From: Lepisosteus oculatus
Taxonomy: Eukaryota; Chordata; Actinopteri; Semionotiformes; Lepisosteidae
Assembly: GCF_040954835.1 (NCBI RefSeq)
Contig: NC_090698.1
Coordinates: 6,880,501 to 6,944,500, forward strand
Direction of reading: 5' to 3'
DNA: 64,000 nt
A model generated the notes under the pieces. The model did no database searches and was not told the DNA's origin. It worked only from the letters and a program-made list of their open reading frames with translations. This document shows positions 23,313-35,000 of the stretch, one piece after another (position 1 is the first letter of the stretch; the number at the start of each line of letters is the position of its first letter). The translations under genes and the position numbers were made by a program.

Positions 23313-24999
23313 TAACCTTACTAATTTATTCAGCGGCCTCACCAGAGTACAAGTATTCATTAATCACAAGTAAAGCCTTCGAAGTACGAAGAAGGTGCCT
23401 TATCCAGGGATCACTCTGGATAAGCTGAAATCCTCACTCTCAGCACTGGACCATCCGCTGAGAGCAGGGCAATGTGCCGTCACATGTGCCCAGTGTCCAG
23501 CTGAAACTGGCGACTCCAGAGCGATCTTACCGTGAAGATTCAACACGCCCGGCCAGAGGGGCACACCCAGCGGGCGTCTGGCACCTGTTCAGAGCTTCTC
23601 CGCGCCTGAGAAAAGAGTCAAACAGGGACAAGCGGTTCTTCTCGAGCTATCAGCAGCTCTGCCCCCCACATCCAATAACGTCTGAATCTGAGGTCTCGAG
23701 GAAAATCTGAAACACAGAAGACCTTTTGAGGTTTGATGAGCAGAGCTCTGTGCCACCCGGGCAATTAAGTTAGTAAAGAAAAGTCCCAGGGGCAGGTCCT
23801 GCTTTGCTCTTCTGCAAGAAGATCCCCTGCGGGTTTGGAGTTCGGTGGGACAACTCTAGAGACAGATCTGTGCTTCACCCACCTGTCCTGTCCTGTCCCG
23901 GGCCAAGGCACGGTCTCCTGCCAGGAGGCAAGCACAGCAGTTTTACTGTGGTCAGAAGCCTGGCTTCAGCAGGGCTGTGGGTTTCCAGTCCGTGCCAGAT
24001 TGGCTGCAGCAGGGACATGCAGCATGATGTACTTTGAGCAGCAAATATTCCACCTGTGTACACAGACCGCAGAGCAAACAGGACCAGGGTTCAACTGCAA
24101 AAGCACACAGGCGAAATGCATTTTTGGGAGCCACCCCCCAAGTTTAATTAAGGAAAAGCTCTTTACTCCTCTCACAGGCTTTAATCTGCTCTTCCCCATG
24201 TTATCCAGTCTTGTGGCAGTAGTGGATCAGGAGCTCATATATTCATTCAATCTGGATCCCAAAGCGGGCCAGCTGTATGCAGGTTTTGTGTGTTTGGTCT
24301 TGTTTTCTGGGGATGAGCTCTGAAAGAGCTTCAGTGGAGTTGCAACCAGCTTCTGTGTCTTCATGTCTTGGAATGCTGCCTACTTCATAAGGGCAGAAGC
24401 AGACTTGCCAGCCACAAGAACATTAATGTCTGACAATGAACCCAGATGAGAGACAGTCAGGTGTGACAGCTGTTTGTAGGGTTCGTTCTGTATGTCTTTG
24501 TAGGTTTTGGGATGTACCTAGCTTTCTTCATGTTAAAGAAAGAGCTGCCTGTCTAAGGAATCTTTGTTTACCTGACTAAAAGAGTATGCAACACTGTCCA
24601 AGAACTGGAAAGAAGAATTTCAATTCTGTGCTGGTGTTTATAATTGTACCATGTTTAACCCTTTTACATTCTGTGTGTAAATTTACAGTATGTTGTATCC
24701 TTATCCAACTTGCAACATTTATGGCTTATAAAATGCACTCTATGCACTTGTGCATTTTATGCTGAGTAATGAGAGAACACAGTGTCTCTCTGCTTGCTCA
24801 CCAGATGGCTGTTCATAAAAAACGTGTTTTAAAATCATACTGAACTACGCTGTGCTTTTCTGCCTCCCTACATATCCACATTGGAAAAATATACAGGAGA
24901 CATTTACACCATCTGTGTCTGGTGCTCAGTTTCCTTCCTCAGAAGTTCATTTCGGAAGAGTCCGAGGGATAAGCTCTCACAGAGGCAGGCACTGTAAGG
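23313..24999 (+). other. Intergenic, nothing recognised
   Basis: No coding exon or recognised repeat was seen between the solo LTR and the Tc1 remnant. The open frame 23835-24323 shows no domain. Confidence 0.4.
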
Positions 25000-25172
25000 T
25001 TTGCTGGAGAAGAAGGATGCAGTCACCCTGGCCAGAGAAATCCCCAGATCTCAATCCTATAAAAAGACATGGTAAAAATAGAACTAGTAGAACGTGCAGT
25101 TCAATCAAAGATCATGCTCGCTTTCATGACAAAAATTCACTAAAGGCAATCCTGCTTAATCTATACAACTAT
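25000..25172 (+). pseudogene. Tc1/mariner transposase remnant
   Basis: A frame reads SPWPEKSPDLNPIKRHGKNR, matching the WPAQSPDLNPIEN(L/H)W motif around the third catalytic residue of Tc1 transposases. The acidic residue expected after NPI is lysine here and flanking homology is poor, so the element is dead. A 5S-type SINE starts at 25173, immediately downstream, and may have inserted into it. Confidence 0.6.
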
Positions 25173-25713
25173 ATCACCGTTCACAGCTGGCAGCCCACTG
25201 GAGCTCAGCAGGTGTGGGCCTGGTCAGTACCTGGATGGGAGACCTTCTGGGAAAGCTGAGGTTGCTGCTGGGAGAGGTGTTAGTGGGGACAGTTGGGGGC
25301 GCTCACCCTGTAGTCTGTGTGGGTCCTAATGCCCCAGTCTAGTGATGGGAACACTATACTGTAAATAGGTGTTGTCCTTCGGATGAGTAATAAAACCAAG
25401 GTCCTCACTCTCTGTGGTCATTAAAAATCCCAGGGCGTTTCTTGAAAAGAGAAGAGGTGTAACCCCGGTGTCCTGGCCAAATTTCCCCCTGGCCTTTTCC
25501 AATGATGGCCTCCTAATAATCCCCATCTCTGAACTGGCTTCATCACTCTGCTCTCCTCCCCACTGAGAGCTGGTGTGTGGTGAGCGTTCTGGCGCACTAT
25601 GGCAACTGTTGCATCATTCAGGTGGGGCTGCACACTGGTGGTGGAGGGGATCCCCATTACCTGTAAAGTGCTCCGAGTGGAGTGTCCAGAAGAGCGCTGT
25701 ATAAGTGTCAGGA

Positions 25714-25748
<35 letters not shown>
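25173..25748 (+). repeat. 5S-rRNA-headed SINE, full-length copy with ATT tail
   Basis: The head contains ggagctcagcaggtgtgggc and cagtacctggatgggaga. The body matches the other copies, and the 3' end is gtataagtgtcaggaatt followed by about ten ATT units. The long perfect tail suggests a fairly recent insertion. Confidence 0.88.
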
Positions 25749-25749
<1 letters not shown>

Positions 25750-26220
25750 CAATAGGGCGGGACTGGGTAGCACATACTGTAATTCCCAGCCTTGTGATAT
25801 ACAGTACATGTACAGCTCAGAGAAGCCCCTCCATGTTTGTTTGGGGGGGTTCCTGATTTTTGGGCGAGCGCACAAAAAATTGAATCACAATCCCATGTGC
25901 ACTAGGAATAGCAACACCCCAGAACTAAATGTGGTGACAAATTTACAGAGTGTTTTACTCTCAGTGGGTTTGGCTTAAGGGCTGAGGGCCAACGTCCTGG
26001 CCGCAGGACGAGGAGGCTGGGACCCCCATGTGTACTGAGGGGTGACCAAGGGGCAGCTGCAGAGCTGGAGGAGGGGTGCAAAGGACGTGTGCAAGGGAGA
26101 GAAGGGGCTGACCCATAGTGCTTATTGTTTTAAGGTGAGGAAATGACATCAGGAATGATGACAAATTACTGACTGACGAGGCTGATTGAACTTGGCTGTT
26201 GTCATCTGACATGACTGGTC

Positions 26221-26530
26221 ATGGGGCGGAGCGGTTGGACTGTGGCTCAGGATCTGTGCCTGTGGCTGGAAGGTTGCCGGTTCAAATCCTGCGGCCGGCA
26301 GAGGAATCCTACTCTGCTGGGCCCCTGGGCGAGGCCCTTCACCCCAACTGCTCCAGGGGCCCCGTATAAATGGCTGACCCAGCTCTCTGACGCCCAGCTC
26401 TCTCTCTGACGCCCAGAGAGAGACAGCTCTCTCCCTGTCTGTGTGTCTCATGGAGAGCAAGCTGGGGTCTGTGAAAAGACAAATTCCTAATGCAAGAAAT
26501 TGTATAGGGCCGATAAAGTGATCTGATCTT
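26221..26530 (+). repeat. tRNA-derived SINE, best-kept copy
   Basis: The A-box region is gtggctcaggatctg and the B box is ggttcaaatcc. The 3' end is gacaaattcctaatgcaaga followed by gccgataaagtgatctgat. A short internal direct duplication (ctctctgacgcccag, near 26385-26415) is specific to this copy. Confidence 0.85.
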
Positions 26531-26854
26531 ACATACTTTGGCTCCAGACTCCATGAAGTGGCTTTGCCCAGGCAGGACTGGAGCTGACAAACCCGGGGTC
26601 AGTGGGTCTTTATTCCCACCCCTCCTCTAGGTGCTGTGCTCCCTGTGTGAGCTCTGCTCTCCTAACGGTGGGGCTGAAGGAGTTAACCATAAATCATCCC
26701 GGCTTCCCACCCACCTCCCAGCTGGGAGGAAGTTGGGATTCCTGGGAACAGCCACAATTACTGACCTTTCACATGTGAGTGTTCTCTGCATTTCATCCAC
26801 GTAATCGTTCTCCAGCCCTCCGCTGGCAGAAGCAACAGAGAAAGACGAACGACG

Positions 26855-27345
26855 TTCCTACTCATTTTTTACGGCCGGTGTGCGCAAACATTTCAAGCTG
26901 TGCAAATTTTTTCACCAGTGACAAAACCTTGTGCGCACTAAACTGAGCTTATGTAAAACTGTAAACCTGAAATTATTTTTTGTTAATATAGTCATCCAAA
27001 TATAAGCATAGAGATCCAAAAGATTGGGACGGCGATTCCACGAGCCCGGTCATAGAGACCGGGTGTCGAGCGAGCATGAGCAGTGGGTTCGAGACTACGA
27101 GAGCAGAGATACCGATTATCGAGTAGTAATAATAATAATAACGCACACAGCCAAGTTGAGCCTCTCGCAGCCAGTCTCATGTGGTCAATTTCGCATTTTT
27201 CAATTGACGACCGTGTTTGTTTTATTATTATCATTTTTGTTTGGGGGGGGGGGGGTTAATTTTTTGTGCGCAGTTCAATTTCCTATGTGCGCTGATTTCA
27301 TAACCTGTGTACGCGCGCACACGCTCGCGGTTTAGTGGGGAACAT
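26855..27345 (+). mobile_element. Candidate non-autonomous hAT-like DNA transposon
   Basis: The left end (gttcctact ... cggccggtgtgcgc) and the reverse complement of the right end (gttccccact ... ccgcgagcgtgtgcgc) look alike, as imperfect terminal inverted repeats would. No transposase is present and no clear 8-bp target duplication was found. An internal poly-G run lies at 27243-27255. Confidence 0.3.
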
Positions 27346-27808
27346 CCACACGAAGTGCAGTGAAAACTGATAAAAACAAACAAACAGGAGGCTTTTCTGT
27401 ACTCATACGTTTGAGGAACAAGTGGATCAGACACGGTCCGAACCGAAACCCTGTCTTCTCTCATGAGATGGCAGAAGGAGCAGATCCTTGGATCAATCAA
27501 CAAGCTCCTGTAGACTGGCCACCCCTTCCTCTCATCTGCAGTGTTTCTTATGCTCCTAGGAGCAACAGACCATCACAAGAGAAGGACCCTCCCTGGGGAC
27601 AGGGGTCCTTATCGCTGTGCCGGAGGCCCGCACGTCTGGTTTGAGTTCCCGGCCGGCTCTGAGTCGCCCGGCTGAACCCTTCACTGGCCCAGTTACAGGA
27701 TGCATCTGAACCGTCCGACTGTCTTCGGCGCTTCATCCGCCTTGAAACTTGCCTTTTATCGTCTATGGTGTTTCGCAGGTCAAAATACGAAACCCCGGGG
27801 TTTCTAGG

Positions 27809-27851
<43 letters not shown>

Positions 27852-28849
27852 CTAACAACCTGCAATCAAGCAAGTTGTCGCTTCAATCAAGGCTCCAGTT
27901 AGGTCATTTAAAGGTCAGCAGAGCGGGCGCGCGAGCCGCCTGGGCCAGCCTGGAGCACCGCACGAAAATAAACTTCATCTTCTTAATAATCACGATATTC
28001 AAAAGCGATAAAACAGGCTTGGAGAAGCGGGGCTTTTTCTGTTGAATTGATCCGTCATTTCGGTTCCGGATCCCATCTGGTATTCTAACGTGCCTTTAAT
28101 GTAACGTGATATTTAGTGTTGTTATTGCTATACTTCTTATTGTTCGCATTATTACTTTATTATTAATTACATTTTACATTAGCTACTGATACGAGAGCAA
28201 TGCCATCGTATACAGGACAGTGTAAGCAAAAGCAGGTATAACAGATCGCAGTAGAAGCGCGTGCCGTTGTGCCAGTACAAAAAAGAACTGGACAACGGAA
28301 AAATACTATATCCGTGACGTGGGCCGTGATATACACACGAACTAGAGGACAACGTGGACACCCGGTAACAGTGATGGGTCCCGTCTTTCCAAATCAACAA
28401 GTCAGTTACATGGTGTCTCCACACTGAGAGGCAGGCTTTTCAATCCAGGGGCTAATTCAGGAATACTGGGCAGCGTGGAAATACGGGTCATTAAAAACCG
28501 GGGCAGATGATGAAGATAATGAGCACTATCACTGCGGACGCTTAACGGGAACTGCGGCGTTTCCCATTGAAAGTGAATTACAAGTCCGAAGAAGTCGTTC
28601 TGCATATCCCGTCAATAGACCTGGGACCCGGACCCCCCTCCCCACCAAATCTAGCCCCCCAGTTCCAGTTCCAATTCCTGAGACGTGGCAACACTCATCT
28701 TCCGACTCCCTTCCTCGCACGGGGGAGGTAACTCGGACACCCTCCTCCGCTATTCAAGAACTTTCCATTCAGGCAGCCGAAACATATTTTATAAAAGGAA
28801 AGTTTGTCCTACCCCCCCTTGTCGCCCCGCCCCCCCTCCTCCGGTCCTC
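27346..28849 (+). other. Spacer upstream of plod3
   Basis: It contains a CAA microsatellite and otherwise no recognised element. The open frames here are short or driven by the microsatellite. Confidence 0.4.
27810..27852 (+). repeat. (CAA)n microsatellite
   Basis: About fourteen perfect CAA/ACA units. Read antisense they give a polycysteine run in a chance open frame. Confidence 0.95.
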
Positions 28850-29099
28850 TCTTACGACTGGGTGGCGGGCACATCAATCACCGGCCGGGCGCAGCTCATT
28901 GGCTGGCTCGTCCGAGGGGGCCGGAGCGGGTCTCGTGTGTCGGGATTTAGGTGCATTTTTTAGGCTCGGGCCAGTTTTCGCGAGACTTTGCGGGCGTCGG
29001 GTTAAAGGGAGAGTGAGTGGGGGACGTGTGCTGGAGCCAGAGAGAACAGGGTTAGGGAAGACGAGACAAAATTAGGGAAGGCAAGGGACTGACAGCGCA
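28850..29099 (+). promoter_or_regulatory. plod3: plod3 promoter and 5' UTR
   Basis: The region is GC-rich with an inverted CCAAT box (ATTGG, 28898-28902), a CCGGCCGGGCG run and a tcgcgaga motif near 28978, directly ahead of the plod3 start codon at 29100. No TATA box sits at a sensible distance. It is a likely CpG-type promoter with a short GA-rich 5' UTR. Confidence 0.55.
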
Positions 29100-32000
29100 A
29101 TGGAGCTGACTTCTGCTTTCCTCATCTGTGCGATCTGCCTCGGGATCTCGGACCATGTCGCGTCGGCGGACACGCAGGCGATCCCTCCAGGTAGCAGCGT
29201 GATCTCGGAATGAACAGTTTAGCGCACCGTCACAAGAGTACGCTATAAATTGCACCCGCATACTGGCATCTCAGTCCGCTCCGCTAATGCCGTGTAAACT
29301 TTAAAACACAAGGCCACTACAGCTGTGTTATTTCACGCCTTGTATGACTGCACTGTCTGCGTTTTACAGTAAGCTAGCTAGAAAAGGTGATTCTCTGGTA
29401 AAGAGATGACTCTTTTTGTGAAATGTACGTATTGCTAAGGCTGTTAACTTCGGTTGTATTTCACCATGGTACGCTTTTCGCCCAGAGTTCTCAATATCTG
29501 AGAAAATAAGGTCGGATCTCGGGCTGTCTGGATTCTTGGTCCCGAGAAGCTCAGTGCCATTAACAAACGGCTAATTCCTCCAATAAGACTGATTGATTAA
29601 TTGATTGATCCGACCGCACAGCGCTATCTTCTTCCTATCCAATCACTGGAAAGTAATTGGTCTCTGAAAAGAAAAACAAACCGCTTTATACAAGCAGTGA
29701 ACTGTTTGGGGAAACTGGGCGGAGGGGAGCACTAAAACCTATGATCCCAAGTTCCTACGCAGCAGTGAAGACGGACATCGAATCGATCGGCTGTTTTCCC
29801 AGACGGGTTGGAGAAATTTTGAAAACGTCTTAACGGCGGATTCGACACATCAACGCAGGGGCGCAGGCAAATGTCGTGAGCGGTTTCATTAACAGGTCGG
29901 CTCGCCGGAGGGAGTGAAAAGCACTGCGGTGTCAGCCTAAGGGTGCAGTACAAAGCGGCGATTGATTCACTGGTGCGACCCCACGGCTCCCCCACCCACC
30001 CGCGGGCTCGCAGCGCGGGGACACAGTCACGTATGAGAGAGATGACACTTTTTTAAGAATTTTTTTTTAAATCCTTTGACCGAGACCAAGCAGACAACGC
30101 ACACAGCCGCAGTGGTTTAGAACCAAAAATCAGAATCGGGATTTCTAAGATCTCTCCCTTACAAAGGCGCTCTCCCCAGCCCCCAGCTGGGTTCATCTCC
30201 GGGTTTTCCCATGAGAACTGAGCGATATGGACCGTGGTTCCCGCTTTCTGACCGTTACTGTGGGGAGGAAAAATTTAAAAAGCAGAAATAAGGGCTCTCT
30301 CCCTGGGGCTGCTGGCCTCTTTCATCTGTAAATGAAAAAGAATTTGACCCATTGTGAGGACCGATAAAGTGCTTTTTACCAAAATAATACCCACTGAAAG
30401 GTAGATGGAGTTGGAGACAGTGTAGCAAGTTTTATACTCCAATATACAGCCTTAACCTGGCTGACACCCCACATTCTTAAAGTTTTTTCCTATCGGAATA
30501 AAGTTGATTTCACCCAGAACTTCTCACGATAAGTACACATTCTAACAAAATATTCAACTTTCGTCACTCTGAAACCTTCTCAACCGGGGGCCTGTCCTTG
30601 CTCGATCGGTGCGATGGTGGGGCCTGGATTTGCACAATGAAAATGAGTCCGAGCCTGACCGCCGGGTTTTGTCCGTGCCGTTTCCTTGGCCCGGTTCTGG
30701 AGCCGCGGAGCCGGAGCTCGGGGGATATTTGTGGTGAATCTTCGTGCAAACTGTGGGGAACAGCACGTGAGGATGTCAGAATTGCGTACGCTGACCGGTT
30801 TGGGTAAATCCGTGTGGCTCCTACCTGAGATCTCGGCACCTGGACTCTGGTACAGTGGCGAGTTTGGGTTGGTCTTGCTCAGTCTTGCCTGCCATCCCCC
30901 CATGCCCACGGGGGTGGGGCTGGGAGTGTTGACTCGCAGGGAGGGGGACGTCCTTCCAGAGAGCTGGAGAAGGAGATTGAGTATTCAGTCAGCCTGTGGT
31001 GTTCTGGTTCAATCACCTCATTGTACATGTGCCTTTTGGATGCCGTGTATTATGTGATTTGTATACTATAACAGTATGTACATTAGAATGCAGTGTATAA
31101 GTGCATCGTACTACATGCTTAACATCGGCTGCACTGTGATCTGTGTCCTCTAGAGAACCTGCTGGTGATCACAGCGGCCACCCAGGAGACGGACGGGTTC
31201 AAGCGCTTCATGCGGACGAGCAGGCAGTTTAACTACACCGTCAAGGTGAGGCCCTGCGCTGCCCAGCCCGTCCCTTGAAGACGGGGGTAGAGGGGTGGAG
31301 GGCAGTTTGTTCCCCAGGCTGGGTCAAGGGGCGATGGACTGAACGGGTGTCGGCGCCCTAAGCCGACGCAGACGGGAGGGAAAGCCAGTGTTGCGTTCAG
31401 ACGGGGTGGTCTGCCTCTCTAGGGATGGGGTCTGGGACTGTGATCGGTTCTAGCTCGTGTCTCGCCGTCCTGCTCTTGGTGGTTAACCTTCCCCCTCTGC
31501 TCTGTCTCACCCGTAGGTGCTGGGGCTGGGGGAGGAGTGGCGGGGGGGAGACGTGTTGCGGACGGTCGGGGGGGGACAGAAGGTACGCTGGCTGAAGAAG
31601 GAGATCCAGAAATACGCCGACAGACCGGAGCTGGTCGTCATGTTTGTGGACAGGTCAGGCCATGCCGAATGTGTCTCTCTCCGTCTCTCTTTCTCCTGGA
31701 ATGTCCAGTTTCTTCCCCTCCCTGTCCACATGCTCGTTCTCCTCTTTCTCTGTTCCCGTCTGCGGCTCTGGTAACCGAACCTGACACCGGTCCTACCTGC
31801 CCAGACAACAGCTGCCCCACTTCGGGTGAAAAGGCGTTTTGTCAGTGTAATGAGGCGCCGAGGTGTGGCCGAGAGCTCACGAGCAGGTCCCAGGCAGCGC
31901 TGAGGTGGGAAACGCCACGTCAAAGACAAAGGGGAAAAGAAAGAGATGAAAAATAAAGCCTGCAGTGCGCTTATGGCAAGGAACAGGGAAAGCACTGAAA

Positions 32001-35000
32001 CAAGGAAGCCAACAATCTGGGACAGAAACTATGGGGTAGCTAACGCACAGCAGCTCAGCTAACGACAGGGCCCTGAGTGAAGGGTAAGGGAAGTTGGAAA
32101 GGAAAACGGAACTAATAATGAAATAAAGGATCGATTAGTTGCCTGCTGTGGAAGTCTGCCTGCTTGAGCGTGTTCTCACAGCGCTGGGAGGTGTGCTGTC
32201 CCGCGTGTGCGTGCAGGACAGATCACATGCGCCCACTCGGGCACGACAGTCCGACAACCGATAGCGCTGCTGTCTCCCTCCTGCAGGGAGACGGTCAATT
32301 CTGCTGGCCACCCACGCATCACCAGCCAGGCTGGCCAGAGTCCAGGCACTTCATCCAGTGTCCGCAGGGCCCCAGTGTGCACAGGCACCCCAGCGTGGGA
32401 AGATCCCCTAAGTTCCAGGGGAAGTTCCAGAGTACCCATGAGCCTCGGCGTGCCCCAGCGAGGAGAGAGGAGGGCGGCCCTGACTCTTCTCTCTCTCTCT
32501 CCTGCAGCTATGACGTGATCTTCGCCAGCGGGCCCCAGGAGCTGCTGTGGAAGTTCGGCAGAATGAATCACAAGGTGGTATTCTCTGCTGAAGGCTTCTG
32601 CTGGCCAGATCAGAAACTGGCTTCCAAATACCCTCCTGTCTACACTGGCAAGCGCTACCTGAACTCTGGGGGTAAGAGACCGTGCCTGGTGGAGCAGGTG
32701 GCACAGAACAGACAAGTGCAGTGTGAGACAATATAGTACAGGCGAGTGTAGAACTATGTGCCGCAACAGTCTGTTGTAGTATAGTAAAATGGTCCAGGAT
32801 TGTGCACAATTTTTGTGGGAGGCGGAAGGGAATTTTTAAACGGGACAAAATTGTCGATTCTGAACTCTACAAAGGGTCATTTTATAATCGGGAGCTGGAA
32901 AAATCTCTCGCGCAATTAACCGGTGAGTGAGTGCATTGTCCAGTGGAGAAAAGCAGTCAGCTTGAGCCTGCTGATGCAGAATAGCTCTGAACAAAGTGTT
33001 ATGTTTCTTATGTCCGTATGCGTGTCTCCCTTTCTGTCCCAGGCTTCATTGGCTACGCCCCGCAGCTCAACGGCATTATCCAGCAGTGGAAATACAAAGA
33101 CAATGATGACGACCAGCTCTTCTACACCAGGATCTACCTGGACAAGGCGCAGCGGGTCAGTTGAGGATAGTGGGGGCACACAGCACCAAGTCGGGAGGGT
33201 GCAGTGAGTTTGGAGTTTGCACAGCACACATCTGACGCAGCATCAGTACACAGCCCAGGACCACCTCTCAACAGAATCGGCACGAACTGTAACAAACAGA
33301 GCGTCCTTTATTCACTGGGGATTGTTGTGGGCTATAATTGGGCTGACCTCCGCCTGTGCTTGGGCTCCTGATCCTTCTGCAGCAGGCAGATGGAAGGTCT
33401 GCAGCATTCATGGTAGACTATTGTTGCTTTTGCAGACAAGCTTTGAAGGAGGCCTAGTCGTCGGCTTTTGTCCGATTCTGTTCTCGGAAAGCTCTTTCTT
33501 CCCGGTGTCAGACCATGCCCAGTCACGAGGGTTTGACGGACATGAGTGTGTGTGTGCGCGCTGTGGAGGAGTTGGCAGTCACTGCGGTGCTGTTCTTGCA
33601 GGAGAAGTACAACATGACGTTGGATCACCGGTCGCGGATCTTCCAGAACCTGAACGGTGCCATAGGTGAGACACTGTCCTCCCTTCTCCCGTCTGCTCTG
33701 CTCTTTCTCCTTGTTATGTCCCTCTTCCTCAGTAACACTGTGACTGCGTCTCGGTCTCCGCCCTTACAGAGGAAGTGGTCCTGAAGTTTGAGAAGGGGCG
33801 CGTCCGAGCCCGGAATGTGGCCTACGACACTCTTCCCGTGGTCATCCATGGGAATGGGCCGACCAAGGTAAGCACGGCCCGGAGTCGGAGCCTGGAGGAC
33901 ATAGCTTTAGATTGGGTTACTGAACATGGCGTGCTGAGTCAGTGTACCGAGGTGGAGGCCAGCCCCGATTCACAGCCCAGGCCAGCTCTTTTATGCTGTC
34001 ACTTTCTTAAAATGATCAAGACAGACGTGATCAGTCGTGAAGACCCAGATGTGCTCAGGAGTAGCTCAGGAGTAGGGAGTGTAATGTGCTCAGGAGTAGC
34101 TCAGGAGTAGGGAGTGTAATTAGTCTGGCAGTGTTGCACGCGGAAGTTTTAAAGTTTTAAGTCTTAGCTCTGCGTCGGTCTGTCTGCAGCTCCAGCTGAA
34201 TTACCTGGGGAACTACGTGCCGACAGCCTGGACTCACGAGGCGGGCTGTGGGATCTGTGACGATGACTTGCTGGACCTCGGCGATCTGACGGTGAGTCTG
34301 TCCCCATTTCCTGCAGGCGCTCCGTAATGTGTGATATAAAAATCAGCCATCTATGTGAGCTTAGCTGTTCGGCCCACAAGGCCTGACTCTAGAAGATGCC
34401 TCACTGCTGAGTTTGTCTGTTGTGTTGTGGGCTTACATACATGGCTTTGCATAAGTGTTAACCATTTCAGATTTTCCATGAGGGAAACTGTGCCCAGACA
34501 TAACATTATACTGTATTTTGTGATGTGTAGTGTCCAAATTGTGACCATTTGTGCTTTCTCTTTGGAGGACGAGGAGCTGCCCACGGTGCTGATTGGAGTA
34601 TTCATTGAGCAGCCCACCCCCTTCCTCCCAGAATTCCTGGAGAGGCTGACCACCATGAACTACCCCACCGAGAAGCTGCGGCTCTTCATCCACAACAACG
34701 TCAGTACACGCCCACACAGCACCGTGGAACCACACGGCTACGTATCCCTGCATTGCCTGCGAGCTGTAGAAGTGTGCACATGACGCTCCCTGCTTCTCCC
34801 CCTCTCTCAGGAGGTGTACCACGAGCAGCACATCCAGCAGTTCTGGCAGAGGCACAAGGATCGGTTCCCAGATCTGCGGCTGGTGGGGCCGGAGGAGAAT
34901 CTGCATCAGAGCAAGGCCCGAGGCATGGCACAGTGAGTCCCCAAACGCGTGCACGGTCTTTCCGTCATGGCGAAGACTTCCTGTTCTGTCTTTACTGTCC

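Noticed and set aside
23835-24323. 162-codon frame as a gene between the lectin and plod3
   Set aside because: There is no domain, no codon bias and no splice partners. It is probably chance.
34433-34954. 173-codon frame antisense to plod3 exons 9-10
   Set aside because: It covers two plod3 exons and an intron on the opposite strand and has no recognisable protein.
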